64,000 nt of DNA from Colletes latitarsis (GCF_051014445.1 NC_135134.1:29949672-30013671); one strand, 5' to 3'. Counted from the first letter of the stretch, positions 44,231 through 59,380 are shown. A program made the numbers and translations. Notes: generated by a model from the letters alone, not told the origin.

Positions 44231-46180
44231 GTTTCGATCAATATTTCAGAGGATAACACCGGTTAGCTCTGGGTTAGGTCTGGGAAATGCGCGCATCTGG
44301 CTTATACTTTCGCCTTTTTCGCAAACTTGATGGCCAGATCCTGGGTATTTTCCGTGTTTGAAACACGTAGTAATGTGGTAACACACTGAAGCAGTCAACA
44401 AAACCTGGTTTCGATCAATATTTTAGAGGATAACACCGGTTAGGTCTGGGTTAGGTCTGGGATTTGCGCGCATCTGGCTTATACTTTCGCCTTTTTCGCA
44501 AACTTGTTGGCCAGATCCTGGGTATTTTCCGTGTTTGAAACATGTAGTAATGTGGTAACACACTGAAGCAGTCAATTAAACCTGGTTTCGATCAATATTT
44601 CAGAGGATATCACCGGTTAGGTCTGGTTTAGGTCTGGGATATGCGCGCATCTGGCTTATACTTTCGCCTTTTTCGCAAACTTGTTGGCTAGATCCTGGGT
44701 TTTTTTCGGGTTTGAATAACGCAGTAATGTGGTACCACACCGAAGCAGTCAATTAAACCTGGTTTCGATCAATATTTTAGAGGATAACGCCGGTTAGGTC
44801 TGGGTTAGGTCTGGGAAATGCGCGCATCTGGCTTATACTTTCGCCTTTTTCGCAAACTTGTTGGCCAGATCCTGGGTTTTTTTCGTGTTTGAATCACGTA
44901 GTAATGTGGTAACACACTGAAGCAGTCAATTAAACCTGGTTTCGATCAATATTTTAGAGGATAACACCGGTTAGGTCTGGGTTAGGTCTGGGTTATGCCC
45001 GCATCTGGCTCATGATTTTGCCTTCTTCACATACTTGTTGGCCAGATCCTGGGTTTTTTTCGCGTTTCAATCACGTAGTAATGTGGTAACACACTGAGGC
45101 AGTCAATTAAACCTGGATTCGGACAGTATTTTAGAGGATAACACCGGTTAGGTCTGGGTTAGGTCTGGGTTATGCCCGCATCTGGCTCATGATTTTGCCT
45201 TCTTCGCATACTTGTTGGCCAGATCCTGTGTATTTTCCGTGTTTGAAACACGTAGTAATGTGGTAACACACTGAAGCAGTCAATTAAACCTGGTTTCGAT
45301 CGATATTTCAGAACATAACACCGGTTAGGTCTGGGTTAGGTCTGGGATATGCGCGCATCTGGCTTATACTTTCGCCTTTTTCGCATACTTGTTGGCTAGA
45401 TCCTGGGTTTTTTTCGGGTTTGAATAACGCAGTAATGTGGTACCACACTGAAGCAGTCAATTAAACCTGGTTTCGATCAATATTTTTGAGGATAACACCG
45501 GTTAGGTCTGGGTTAGGTCTGGGTTATGCCCGCATCTGGCTCATGATTTTGCCTTCTTCGCATACTTGTTGGCCAGATCCTGGGTTTTTTTCGTGTTTGA
45601 ATCACGTAGTAATGTGGTAATACACTGAAGCAGTCAATTAAACCTGGTTTCGATCAATATTTTAGAGGATAACACCGGTTAGGTCTGGGTTATGTCTGGG
45701 ATATGCGCGCATCTGGCTTATGCTTTCGCCTTTTTCGCAAACTTGTTGGCCAGATCCTGGATTTTTTTCGTGTTTGAATCACGTAGTAATGTGGTAACAC
45801 ACTGTAGCAGTCAATAAAACCTGGTTTCGATCAATATTTAAGAGGATAACACCGGTTAGGTCTGGGTTAGGTCTGGGATATGCGCGCATCTGGCTTATAC
45901 TTTCGCCTTTTTCGCAAACTTGTTGGCCAGATCCTGGGTATTTTCCGTGTTTGAAACACGTAGTAATGTGGTAACACACTGAAGCAGTCAACTAAACCTG
46001 GTTTCGATCAATATTTCAGAGGATAACACCGGTTAGGTCTGGGTTAGGTCTGGGATATGCGCGCATCTGGCTTATACTTTCGCCTTTTTCGCAAACTTGT
46101 TGGCCAGATCCTGGGTATATTCCGTGTTTGAAACACGTAGTAATGTGGTAACACACTGAAGCAGTCAATTAAACCTGGTT
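44231..46180. repeat. Partial third copy of the internal 22-monomer segment
   Basis: Matches 40337-42286 at an offset of 3894 bp, including TTAGCTCTGGG, CTTGATGGCC, GGATATCACC, and the segment with TATTTAAGAGG. It lacks the GGTGCCACAC and CATCAGGC changes of copies 1 and 2, and has a private GAACATAACACC at 45312. Confidence 0.8.
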
Positions 46181-49100
46181 TCGGTCAATATTTCAGAGGA
46201 TAACACCGGTTAGGTCTGGGTTAGGTCTGGGATATGCGCGCATCTGGCTTATACTTTCGCCTTTTTCGCATACTTGTTGGCTAGATCCTGGGTTTTTTTC
46301 GGGTTTGAATAACGCAGTAATGTGGTGCCACACTGAAGCAGTCAATTAAACCTGGTTTCGATCAATATTTTAGAGGATAACGCCGGTTAGGTCTGGGTTA
46401 GGTCTGGGAAATGCGCGCATCTGGCTTATACTTTCGCCTTTTTCGCAAACTTGTTGGCCAGATCCTGGGTTTTTTTCGTGTTTGAATCGCGTCGTAATGT
46501 GTTAATACACTGAAGGAGTCAATAAAACCTGGTTTCGATCAATATTTCAGAGGATAACACCGGTTAGGTCTGGGTTAGGTCTGGGTTATGCCCGCATCTG
46601 GCTCATGATTTTGCCTTCTTCGCATACTTGTTGGCCAGATCTTGGGTTTTTTTCGTGTTTGAATCACGTAGTAATGTGGTAACACACTGAAGCAGTCAAT
46701 TAAACCTGGTTTCAATCAATATTTTAGAGGATAACACCGGTTAGGTCTGGGTTTGGTCTGGGTTATGCCCGCATCTGGCTCATGATTTTGCCTTCTTCGC
46801 ATACTTGTGGGCCAGATCCTGGGTTTTTTTCGTGTTTGAATCACGTAGTAATGTGGTAATACACTGAAGCGGTCAATTAAACCTGGTTTCGATCAATATT
46901 TTAGAGGATAACACCGGTTAGGTCTGGGTTATGTCTGGGATATGCGCGCATCTGGCTTATGCTTTCGCCTTTTTCGCAAACTTGTTGGCCAGATCCTGGA
47001 TTTTTTCCGTGTTTGAATCACGTAGTAATGTGGTAACACACTGTAGCAGTCAATAAAACCTGGTTTCGATCAATATTTTAGAGGATAACACCGGTTAGGT
47101 CTGGGTTAGGTCTGGGATATGCGCGCATCTGGCTTATACTTTCGCCTTTTTCGCAAACTTGTTGGCCAGATCCTGGGTATTTTCCGTGTTTGAAACACGT
47201 AGTAATGTGGTAACACACTGAAGCAGTCAATTAAACCAGGTTTCGATCAATATTTCAGAGGATAACACCGGTTAGGTCGGGGTTAGGTCTGGGATATGCG
47301 CGTATCTGGCTTATACTTTCGCCTTTTTCGCATACTTGTTGGCTAGATCCTGGGTTTTTTTCGGGTTTGAATAACGCAGAAATGTGGTACCACACTGAAG
47401 CAGTCAATTAAACCTGGTTTCGATCAATATTTTAGAGGATAACACCGGTTAGGTCTGGGTTAGGTCTGGGATATGCGCGCATCTGGCTTATACTTTCGCC
47501 TTTTTCGCAAACTTGTTGGCCAGATCCTGGGTATTTTCCGTGTTTGAAACACGTAGTAATGTGGTAACACACTGAAGCAGTCAATTAAACCTGGTTTCGA
47601 TCAATATTTTAGAGGATAACACCGGTTAGGTCTGGGTTAGGTCTGGGATATGCGCGCATCTGGCTTATACTTTCGCCTTTTTCGCAAACTTGTTGGCCAG
47701 ATCCTGGGTATTTTTCGCGTTTGAAACACGTAGTAATGTGGTAACACACTGAAGCAGTCAATTAAACCTGGTTTCGATCAATATTTCAGAGGATAACACC
47801 GGTTAGGTCTGGGTTAGGTCTGGGATATGCGCGCATCTGGCTCATGATTTTGCCTTTATCGCATACTTGTTGGCTAGATCCTGGGTTTTTTTCGGGTTTG
47901 AATAACGCAGTAATGTGGTACCACACTGAAGCAGTCAATTAAACCTGGTTTCGATCAATATTTTAGAGGATAACGCCGGTTAGGACTGGGTTAGGTCTGG
48001 GAAATGCGCGCATCTGGCTTATACTTTCGCCTTTTTCGCAAACTTGTTGGCCAGATCCTGGGTATTTTCCGTGTTTGAAACACGTAGTAATGTGGTAACA
48101 CACTGAAGCAGTCAATTAAACCTGGTTTCGATCAATATTTCAGAGGATAACACCGGTTAGGTCTGGGTTAGGTCTGGGATATGCGCGCATCTGGCTTATA
48201 CTTTCGCCTTTTTCGCATACTTGTTGGCTAGATCCTGGGTTTTTTTCGGGTTTGAATAACGCAGAAATGTGGTACCACACTGAAGCAGTCAATTAAACCT
48301 GGTTTCGATCAATATTTTAGAGGATAACACCGGTTAGGTCTGGGTTAGGTCTGGGATATGCGCGCATCTGGCTTATACTTTCGCCTTTTTCGCAAACTTG
48401 TTGGCCAGATCCTGGGTATTTTCCGTGTTTGAAACACGTAGTAATGTGGTAACACACTGAAGCAGTCAATTAAACCTGGTTTCGATCAATATTTTAGAGG
48501 ATAACACCGGTTAGGTCTGGGTTAGGTCTGGGTTATGCCCGCATCGGGCTCATGATTTTGCCCTCTTCGCATACTTGTTGGTCAGATCCTGGGTTTTTTT
48601 CGTGTTTCAATCACGTAGTAATGTGGTAACACACTGAGGCAGTCTATTAAACTTGGATTCGATCAATATTTCAGAGGATAACACCGGTTAGGTCTGGGTT
48701 AGGTCTGGGATATGCGCGCATCTGGCTCATGATTTTGCCTTTTTCGCATACTTGTTGGCTAGATCCTGGGTTTTTTTCGGGTTTGAATAACGCAGTAATG
48801 TGGTACCACACTGAAGCAGTCAATTAAACCTGGTTTCGATCAATATTTTAGAGGATAACGCCGGTTAGGACTGGGTTAGGTCTGGGAAATGCGCGCATCT
48901 GGCTTATACTTTCGCCTTTTTCGCAAACTTGTTGGCCAGATCCTGGGTATTTTCCGTGTTTGAAACACGTAGTAATGTGGTAACACACTGAAGCAGTCAA
49001 TTAAACCTGGTTTCGATCAATATTTCAGAGGATAACACCGGTTAGGTCTGGGTTAGGTCTGGGATATGCGCGCATCTGGCTCATGATTTTGCCTTTTTCG

Positions 49101-49363
49101 CATACTTGTTGGCTAGATCCTGGGTTTTTTTCGGGTTTGAATAACGCAGTAATGTGGTACCACACTGAAGCAGTCAATTAAACCTGGTTTCGATCAATAT
49201 TTTAGAGGATAACGCCGGTTAGGACTGGGTTAGGTCTGGGATATGCGCGCTTCTGGCTTATACTTTCGCCTTTTTCGCATACTTGTTGGCTAGATCCTGG
49301 GTTTTTTTCGGGTTTGAATAACGCAGTAATGTGGTACCACACTGAAGCAGTCAATTAAACCTG

Positions 49364-51664
49364 GTTTCGATCAATATTTTAGAGGATAACACCGGTTAGG
49401 TCTGGGTTAGGTCTGGGTTATGCCCGCATCGGGCTCATGATTTTGCCCTCTTCGCATACTTGTTGGTCAGATCCTGGGTTTTTTTCGTGTTTCAATCACG
49501 TAGTAATGTGGTAACACACTGAGGCAGTCTATTAAACTTGGATTCGGACAGTATTTTAGAGGATAACACCGGTTAGGTCTGGGTTAGGTCTGGGTTATGC
49601 CCGCATCTGGCTCATGATTTTGCCTCCTTCGCATACTTGTTGGCCAGATCCTGGGTTTTTTTTCGTGTTTGAATCACGTAGTAATGTGGTAACACACTGA
49701 AGCTGTCAATTAAACCTGGTTTCGATCAATATTTTAGAGGATAACACCGGTTAGATCTGTGTTAGGTCTCGGATATGCGCGCATCTGGCTTATACTTTCA
49801 CCTTTATCGCAAACTTGTTGGCCAGATCCTGGGTTTTTTCCGTGTTTGATCACGTAGTAATGTGGTAACACACTGAAGCAGTCAATAAAACCTGGTTTCG
49901 ATCAATATTTTTGAGGATAACACCGGTTAGGTCTGGGTTAGGTCTGGGTTATGCCCGCATCTGGCTTATACTTTCGCCTTTTTCGCAAACATGTTGGCCA
50001 GATCCTGGGTTTTTTTTGTGTTTGAATCACGTAGTAATGTGGTAACACACTGAAGCAGTCAATTAAACCTGGTTTCGATCAATATTTCAGAGGATAACAC
50101 CGGTTAGGTCTGGGTTAGGTCTGGGATATGCGCCCATCTGGCTCATGATTTTGCCTTTTTCGCATACTTGTTGGCTAGATCCTGGGTTTTTTTCGGGTTT
50201 GAATAACGCAGTAATGTGGTACCACACTGAAGCAGTCAATTAAACCTGGTTTCGATCAATATTTTAGAGGATAACACCGGTTAGGTCTGGGTTAGGTCTG
50301 GGTTATGCCCGCATCTGGCTCATGATTTTGCCTTCTTCGCATACTTGTTGGCCAGATCCTGGGTTTTTTTCGTGTTTGAATCACGTAGTAATGTGGTAAC
50401 ACACTGAAGCTGTCAATTAAACCTGGTTTCTATCAATATTTTAGAGGATAACACCGGTTAGGTCTGGGTTAGGTCTGGGTTATGCCCGCATCTGGCTCAT
50501 GATTTTGCCTTCTTCGCATACTTGTTGGCCAGATCCTGGGTATTTTCCGTGTTTGAAACACGTAGTAATGTGGTAACACACTGAAGCAGTCAATTAAACC
50601 TGGTTTCGATCAATATTTCAGAGGATAACACCGGTTAGGTCTGGGTTAGGTCTGGGATTTGCAGGCATCTGGCTTATACTTTCGCCTTTTTCGCAAACTT
50701 GTTGGCCAGATCCTGGGTATTTTCCGTGTCTGAATCACGTAGTAATGTGGTAACACACTGAAGCAGTCGATTAAACCTGGTTTCGATCAATATTTCAGAG
50801 GATAACACCGGTTAGGTCTGGGTCAGGTCTGGGATATGCGCGCATCTGGCTTATACTTTCGCCTTTTTTGCAAACTTGTTGGCTAGATCCTGGGTTTTTT
50901 TCGGGTTTGAATAACGCAGTAATGTGGTACCACACTGAAGCAGTCAATTAAACCTGGTTTCGATCAATATTTTAGAGGATAACGCCGGTTAGGTCTGGGT
51001 TAGGTCTGGGAAATGCGCGCATCTGGCTTATACTTTCGCCTTTTTCGCAAACTTGTTGGCCAGATCCTGGGTTTTTTTCGTGTTTGAATCACGTAGTAAT
51101 GTGGTAACACACTGAAGCAGTCAATTAAACCTGGTTTCGATCAATATTTTAGAGGATAACACCGGTTAGGTCTGGGTTAGGTCTGGGTTATGCCCGCATC
51201 TGGCTCAAGATTTTGCCTTCTTCGCATACTTGTTGGCCAGATCCTGGGGTTTTTCCGTGTTTGAATCACGTAGTAATGTGGTAACACACTGAAGCAGTCA
51301 ATTAAACCTGGTTTCGATCAATATTTTAGAGGATAACACCGGTTAGGTCTGGGATAGGTCCGGGATATGGCCGCATCTGGCTCATGATTTTGCCTTCTTC
51401 GCACACTTGTTGGCCAGATCCTGGGTTTTTTTCGTGTTTGAATCACGTAGTAATGTGGTAACACACTGAAGCGGTCAATTAAACCTGGTTTCGATCAATA
51501 TTTCAGAGGATAACACCGGTTAGGTCTGGGTTAGGTCTGGGAAATGCGCGCATCTGGCTTATACTTTCGCCTTCTTCGCATACTTGTTGGCCAGATCCTG
51601 GGTTTTTTTCGTGTTTGAATCACGTAGTAATGTGGTACCACACTGAGGCAGTCAATTAAACCTG
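49364..51664. repeat. 13-monomer block, copy 1 (2301 bp)
   Basis: Tandem with 51665-53965 at a 2301-bp offset. Shared markers: GCATCGGGCTCATG with TTGGTCAGATCC, an eight-T run before CGTGTTTG, TTAGATCTGTGTTAGG, GTTTGATCACG, TTTCTATCAATATT, ATTTGCAGGC, GCTCAAGATTTTG and GATAGGTCCGGGATATGG. Confidence 0.87.
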
Positions 51665-53965
51665 GTTTCGATCAATATTTCAAAGGATAACATCGGTTAG
51701 GTCTGGGTTAGGTCTGGGTTATGCCCGCATCGGGCTCATGATTTTGCCCTCTTCGCATACTTGTTGGTCAGATCCTGGGTTTTTTTCGTGTTTCAATCAC
51801 GTAGTAACGTGGTAACACACTGAGGCAGTCTATTAAACTTGGATTCGGACAGTATTTTAGAGGATAACACCGGTTAGGTCTGGGTTAGGTCTGGGTTATG
51901 CCCGCATCTGGCTCATGATTTTGCCTTCTTCGCATACTTGTTGGCCAGATCCTGGGTTTTTTTTCGTGTTTGAATCACGTAGTAATGTGGTAACACACTG
52001 AAGCTGTCAATTAAACCTGGTTTCGATCAATATTTTAGAGGATAACACCGGTTAGATCTGTGTTAGGTCTCGGATATGCGCGCATCTGGCTTATACTTTC
52101 ACCTTTATCGCAAACTTGTTGGCCAGATCCGGGGTTTTTTCCGTGTTTGATCACGTAGTAATGTGGTAACACACTGAAGCAGTCAATAAAACCTGGTTTC
52201 GATCAATATTTTTGAGGATAACACCGGTTAGGTCTGGGTTAGGTCTGGGTTATGCCCGCATCTGGCTTATACTTTCGCCTTTTTCGCAAACATGTTGGCC
52301 AGATCCTGGGTTTTTTTCGTGTTTGAATCACGTAGTAATGTGGTAACACACTGAAGCAGTCAATTAAACCTGGTTTCGATCAATATTTCAGAGGATAACA
52401 CCGGTTAGGTCTGGGTTAGGTCTGGGATATGCGCCCATCTGGCTCATGATTTTGCCTTTTTCGCAAACTTGTTGGCTAGATCCTGGGTTTTTTTCGGGTT
52501 TGAATAACGCAGTAATGTGGTACCTCACTGAAGCAGTCAATTAAACCTGGTTTCGATCAATATTTTAGAGGATAACGCCGGTTAGGTCTGGGTTAGCTCT
52601 GGGTTATGCCCGCATCTGGCTCATGATTTTGACTTCTTCGCATACTTGTTGGCCAGATCCTGGGTTTTTTTCGTGTTTGAATCACGTAGTAATGTGGTAA
52701 CACACTGAAGCTGTCAATTAAACCTGGTTTCTATCAATATTTTAGAGGATAACACCGGTTAGGTCTGGGTTAGGTCTGGGTTATGCCCGCATCTGGCTCA
52801 TGATTTTGCCTTCTTCGCATACTTGTTGGCCAGATCCTGGGTATTTTCCGTGTTTGAAACACGTAGTAATGTGGTAACACACTGAAGCAGTCAATTCAAC
52901 CTGGTTTCGATCAATATTTCAGAGGATAACACCGGTTAGGTCTGGGTTAGGTCTGGGATTTGCAGGCATCTGGCTTATACTTTCGCCTTTTTCGCAAACT
53001 TGTTGGCCAGATCCTGGGTATTTTCCGTGTCTGAATCACGTAGTAATGTGGTAACACACTGAAGCAGTCGATTAAACCTGGTTTCGATCAATATTTCAGA
53101 GGATAACACCGGTTAGGTCTGGGTTAGGTCTGGGATATGCGCGCATCTGGCTTATACTTTCGCCTTTTTTGCAAACTTGTTGGCTAGATCCTGGGTTTTT
53201 TTCGGGTTTGAATAACGCAGTAATGTGGTACCACACTGAAGCAGTCAATTAAACCTGGTTTCGATCAATATTTTAGAGGATAACGCCGGTTAGGTCTGGG
53301 TTAGGTCTGGGAAATGCGCGCATCTGGCTTATACTTTCGCCTTTTTCGCAAACTTGTTGGCCAGATCCTGGGTTTTTTTCGTGTTTGAATCACGTAGTAA
53401 TGTGGTAACACACTGAAGCAGTCAATTAAACCCGGTTTCGATCAATATTTCAGAGGATAACACCGGTTAGGTCTGGGTTAGGTCTGGGTTATGCCCGCAT
53501 CTGGCTCAAGATTTTGCCTTCTTCGCATACTTGTTGGCCAGATCCTGGGGTTTTTCCGTGTTTGAATCACGTAGTAATGTGGTAACACACTGAAGCAGTC
53601 AATTAAACCTGGTTTCGATCAATATTTTAGAGGATAACACCGGTTTGGTCTGGGATAGGTCCGGGATATGGCCGCATCTGGCTCATGATTTTGCCTTCTT
53701 CGCACACTTGTTGGCCAGATCCTGGGTTTTTTTCGTGTTTGAATCACGTAGTAATGTGGTAACACACTGAAGCGGTCAATTAAACCTGGTTTCGATCAAT
53801 ATTTCAGAGGATAACACCGGTTAGGTCTGGGTTAGGTCTGGGAAATGCGCGCATCTGGCTTATACTTTCGCCTTCTTCGCATACTTGTTGGCCAGATCCT
53901 GGGTTTTTTTCGTGTTTGAATCACGTAGTAATGTGGTACCACACTGAGGCAGTCAATTAAACCTG
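51665..53965. repeat. 13-monomer block, copy 2 (2301 bp)
   Basis: Second copy with the same ordered markers and a few private changes (GTAACGTGG near 51804, CCGGGGTTTTTTCCG near 52129, GATTTTGACTTC near 52625). Several of the same markers appear again at 58985-59320 and 61991-62900, showing wider spread of this unit. Confidence 0.87.
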
Positions 53966-55839
53966 GTTTCGATCAATATTTCAAAGGATAACATCGGTTA
54001 GGTCTGGGTTAGGTCTGGGATTTGCGCGCATCTGGCTTATACTTTCGCCTTTTTCGCAAACATGTTGGCCAGATCCTGGGTATTTTCCGTGTTTGAAACA
54101 TGTAGTAATGTGGTAACACACTGAAGCAGTCAATTAAACCTGGTTTCGATCAATATTTTAGAGGATAACACCGTTTAGGTCTAGGTTATGTCTGGGATAT
54201 GCGCGCATCTGGCTTATGCTTTCGCCTTTTTCGCAAACTTGTTGGCCAGATCCTGGATTTTTTCCGTGTTTGAATCACGTAGTAATGTGGTAACACACTG
54301 TAGCAGTCAATAAAACCTGGTTTCGATCAATATTTTAGAGGATAACACCGGTTAGGTCTGAGTTAGGTCTGGGATATGCGGGCATCTGGCTTATACTTTC
54401 GCCTTTTTCGCAAACTTGTTGGCCAGATCCTGGGTATTTTCCATGTTTGAAACACGTAGTAATGTGGTAACACACTGAAGCAGTCAATTAAACCTGGTTT
54501 CGATCAATATTTCAGAGGATAACACCGGTTAGGTCTGGGTTAGGTCTGGGATATGCGCGCATCTGGCTTATACTTTCGCCTTTTTCGCATACTTGTTGGC
54601 CAGATCCTGGGGTTTTTTCGGGTTTGAATAACGCAGTAATGAGGTACCACACTGAAGCAGTCAATTAAACCTGGTTTCGACCAATATTTTAGAGGATAAC
54701 GCCGGTTAGGTCTGGGTTAGGTCTGGGAAATGCGCGCATCTGGCTTATACTTTCGCCTTTTTCGCAAACTTGTTGGCCAGATCCTGAGTTTTTTTCGTGT
54801 TTGAATCACGTAGTAATGTGGTAACACACTGAAGCAGTCAATTAAACCTGGTTTCGATCAATATTTTAGAGGATAACACCGGTTAGGTCTGGGTTAGGTC
54901 AGGGTTATGCCCGCATCTGGGTCATGATTTTGCCTTCTTCGCATACTTGTTGGCCAGATCTTGGGTTTTTTTCGTGTTTGAATCACGTAGTAATGTGGTA
55001 ACACACTGAAGCAGTCAATTAAACCTGGTTTCGATCAATATTTTAGAGGATAACACCGGTTAGGTCTGGGTTAGGTCTGGGTTATGCCCGCATCTGGCTC
55101 ATGATTTTGCCTTCTTCGCATACTTGTTGGCCAGATCCTGGGTTTTTTTCGTGTTTGAATCACGTAGTAGTGTGGTAACACACTGAAGCTGTCAATTAAA
55201 CCTGGTTTCGATCAATATTTTAGAGGATAACACCGGTTAGGTCTGGGTTAGGTCTGGGTTATGCCCGCATCTGGCTCATGATTTTGCCTTCTTCGCATAC
55301 TTCTTGGCCAGATCCTGGGTTTTTTTCGTGTTTGAATCACGTAGTAATGTGGTAATACACTGAAGCAGTCAATTAAACCTGGTTTCGATCAATATTTTAG
55401 AGGATAACACCGGTTAGGTCTGGGTTATGTCTGGGATATGCGCGCATCTGGCTTATGCTTTCGCCTTTTTCGCAAACTTGTTGGCCAGATCCTGGATTTT
55501 TTTCGTGTTTGAATCACGTAGTAATGTGGTAACACACTGTAGCAGTCAATAAAACCTGGTTTCGATCAATATTTAAGAGGATAACACCGGTTAGGTCTGG
55601 GTTAGGTCTGGGATATGCGCGCATCTGGCTTATACTTTCGCCTTTTTCGCAAACTTGTTGGCCAGATCCTGGGTATTTTCCGTGTTTGAAACACGTAGTA
55701 ATGTGGTAACACACTGAAGCAGTCAATTAAACCTGGTTTCGATCAATATTTCAGAGGATAACACCGGTTAGGTCTGGGTTAGGTCTGGGATATGCGCGCA
55801 TCTGGCTTATACTTTCGCCTTTTTCGCAAACTTGTTGGC

Positions 55840-58800
55840 CAGATCCTGGGTATATTCCGTGTTTGAAACACGTAGTAATGTGGTAACACACTGAAGCAGT
55901 CAATTAAACCTGGTTTCGATCAATATTTCAGAGGATAACACCGGTTAGGTCTGGGTTAGGTCTGGGATATGCGCGCATCTGGCTTATACTTTCGCCTTTT
56001 TCGCATACTTGTTGGCTAGATCCTGGGTTTTTTTCGGGTTTGAATAACGCAGTAATGTGGTGCCACACTGAAGCAGTCAATTAAACCTGGTTTCGATCAA
56101 TATTTTAGAGGATAACGCCGGTTAGGTCTGGGTTAGGTCTGGGAAATGCGCGCATCTGGCTTATACTTTCGCCTATTTCGCAAACTTGTTGGCCAGATCC
56201 TGGGTTTTTTTCGTGTTTGAATCGCGTCGTAATGTGTTAATACACTGAAGCAGTCAATAAAACCTGGTTTCGATCAATATTTCAGAGGATAACACCGGTT
56301 AGGTCTGGGTTAGGTCTGGGCTATGCCCGCATCTGGCTCATGATTTTGCCTTCTTCGCATACTTGTTGGCCAGATCCTGGGTTTTTTTCGCGTTTGAATC
56401 ACGTAGTAATGTGGTACCACACTGAGGCAGTCTATTAAACCTGGATTCGGACAGTATTTTAGAGGATAACACCGGTTAGGTCTGGGTTAGGTCTGGGTTA
56501 TGCCCGCATCTGGCTCATGATTTTGCCTTCTTCGCATACTTGTTGGCCAGATCCTGGGTTTTTTTCGTGTTTGAATCACGTAGTAATGTGGTAATACACT
56601 GAAGCAGTCAATTAAACCTGGTTTCGATCAATATTCTAGAGGATAACACCGGTTAGGTCTGGGTTAGGTCTGGGAAATGCGCGCATCTGGCTTATACTTT
56701 CGCCTTTTTCGCAAACTTGTTGGCCAGATCCTGGGTTTTTTTCGTGTTTGAATCACGTAGTAATGTGGTAACACACTGAAGCAGTCAATTAAACCTGGTT
56801 TCGATCAATATTTTAGAGGATAACACCGGTTAGGTCTGGGTTAGGTCAGGGTTATGCCCGCATCTGGGTCATGATTTTGCCTTCTTCGCATACTTGTTGG
56901 CCAGATCTTGGGTTTTTTTCGTGTTTGAATCACGTAGTAATGTGGTAACACTCTGAAGCAGTCAATTAAACCTGGTTTCGATCAATATTTTAGAGGATAA
57001 CACGGGTTAGGTCTGGGTTTGGTCTGGGTTATGCCCGCATCTGGCTCATGATTTTGCCTTCTTCGCATACTTGTTGGCCAGATCCTGGGTTTTTTTCGTG
57101 TTTGAATCACGTAGTAATGTGGTAACACACTGAAGCAGTCAATTAAACCTGGCTTCGATCTATATTTCAGAGGATAACACCGGTTAGGTCTGGGTTAGGT
57201 CTGGGAAATGCGCGCATCTGGCTTATACTTTCGCCTTTTTCGCAAACTTGTTGGCCAGATCCTGGGTATTTTCCGTGTTTGAAACATGTAGTAATGTGGT
57301 AACACACTGAGGCAGTCAATTAAACCTGGTTTCGATCAATATTTTAGAGGATAACACCGGTTAGGTCTGGGTTAGGTCTGGGTTATGCCCGCATCTGGCT
57401 CATGATTTTGCCTTCTTCGCATAATGGTTGGCCAGATCCTGGGTTTATTTCGCGTTTCAATCACGTAGTAATGTGGTAACACACTGAGGCAGTCTATTAA
57501 ACCTGGATTCGGACAGTATTTTAGTGGATAACACCGGTTAGGTCTGGGTTAGGTCTGGGTTATGCCCGCATCTGGCTCATGATTTTGCCTTCTTCGCATA
57601 CTTGTGGGCCAGATCCTGGGGTTTTTTCGTGTTTGAATCACGTAGTAATGTGGTAATACACTGAAGCGGACAATTAAACCTGGTTTCGATCAATATTTTA
57701 GAGGATAACACCGGTTAGGTCTGGGTTATGTCTGGGATATGCGCGCATCTGGCTTATGCTTTCGCCTTTTTCGCAAACTTGTTGGCCAGATCCTGGATTT
57801 TTTCCGTGTTTGAATCACGTAGTAATGTGGTAACACACTGAAGCAGTCAATTAAACCTGGTTTCGATCAATATTTCAGAGGATAACACCGGTTAGGTCTG
57901 GGTTAGGTCTGGGATATGCGCGCATCTGGCTTATACTTTCGCCTTTTTCGCAAACTTGTTGGCCAGATCCTGGGTATTTTCCGTGTTTGAAACACGTAGT
58001 AATGTGGTAACACACTGAAGCAGTCAATTAAACCAGGTTTCGATCAATATTTCAGAGGATAACACCGGTTAGGTCGGGGTTAGGTCTGGGATATGCGCGC
58101 ATCTGGCTTATACTTTCGCCTTTTTCGCATACTTGTTGGCTAGATCCTGGGTTTTTTTCGGGTTTGAATAACGCAGTAATGTGGTACCACACTGAAGCAG
58201 TCAATTAAACCTGGTTTCGATCAATATTTTAGAGGATAACGCCGGTTAGGTCTGGGTTAGGTCTAGGAAATGCGCGCATCTGGCTTATACTTTCGCCTTT
58301 TTCGCATACTTGTTGGCTAGATCCAGGGTTTTTTTCGGGTTTGAATAACGCAGTAATGTGGTACCACACTGAAGCAGTCAATTAAACCTGGTTTCGATCA
58401 ATATTTTAGAGGATAACACCGGTTAGGTCTGGGTTAGGTCTGGGATATGCGCGCATCTGGCTTATACTTTCGCCTTTTTCGCAAACTTGTTGGCCAGATC
58501 CTGGGTATTTTCCGTGTTTGAAACACGTAGTAATGTGGTAACACACTGAAGCAGTCAATTAAACCTGGTTTCGATCAATATTTTAGAGGATAACACCGGT
58601 TAGGTCTGGGTTAGGTCTGGGATATGCGCGCATCTGGCTCATGATTTTGCCTTTTTCGCATACTTCTTGGCTAGATCCTGGGTTTTTTTCGGGTTTGTAT
58701 AACGCAGTAATGTGGTACCACACTGAAGCAGTCAATTAAACCTGGTTTCGATCAATATTTTAGAGGATAACGCCGGTTAGGACTGGGTTAGGTCTGGGAT

Positions 58801-59380
58801 ATGCGCGCTTCTGGCTTATACTTTCGCCTTTTTCGCATACTTGTTGGCTAGATCCTGGGTTTTTTTCGGGTTTGAATATCGCAGTAATGTGGTACCACAC
58901 TGAAGCAGTCAATTAAACCTGGTTTCGATCAATATTTTAGAGGATAACACCGGTTAGGTCTGGGTTAGGTCTGGGTTATGCCCGCATCGGGCTCATGATT
59001 TTGCCCTCTTCGCATACTTGTTGGTCAGATCCTGGGTTTTTTTCGTGTTTCAATCACGTAGTAATGTGGTAACACACTGAGGCAGTCTATTAAACTTGGA
59101 TTCGGACAGTATTTTAGAGGATAACACCGGTTAGGTCTGGGTTAGGTCTGGGTTATGCCCGCATCTGGCTCATGATTTTGCCTTCTTCGCATACTTGTTG
59201 GCCAGATCCTGGGTTTTTTTTCGTGTTTGAATCACGTAGTAATGTGGTAACACACTGAAGCTGTCAATTAAACCTGGTTTCGATCAATATTTTAGAGGAT
59301 AACACCGGTTAGATCTGTGTTAGGTCTCGGATATGCGCGCATCTGGCTTATACTTTCGCCTTTATCGCAAACTTGTTGGC
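55840..59380. repeat. 20-monomer block, copy 1 (about 3541 bp)
   Basis: Repeats immediately at 59381 onward. Anchors at +3541 bp include GGGTATATTCCG, ATCGCGTCGTAATGTG (56221), ATATTCTAGA (56631), AACACTCTGAAG and CCTGGCTTCGATCTATATT (57150). Confidence 0.83.
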
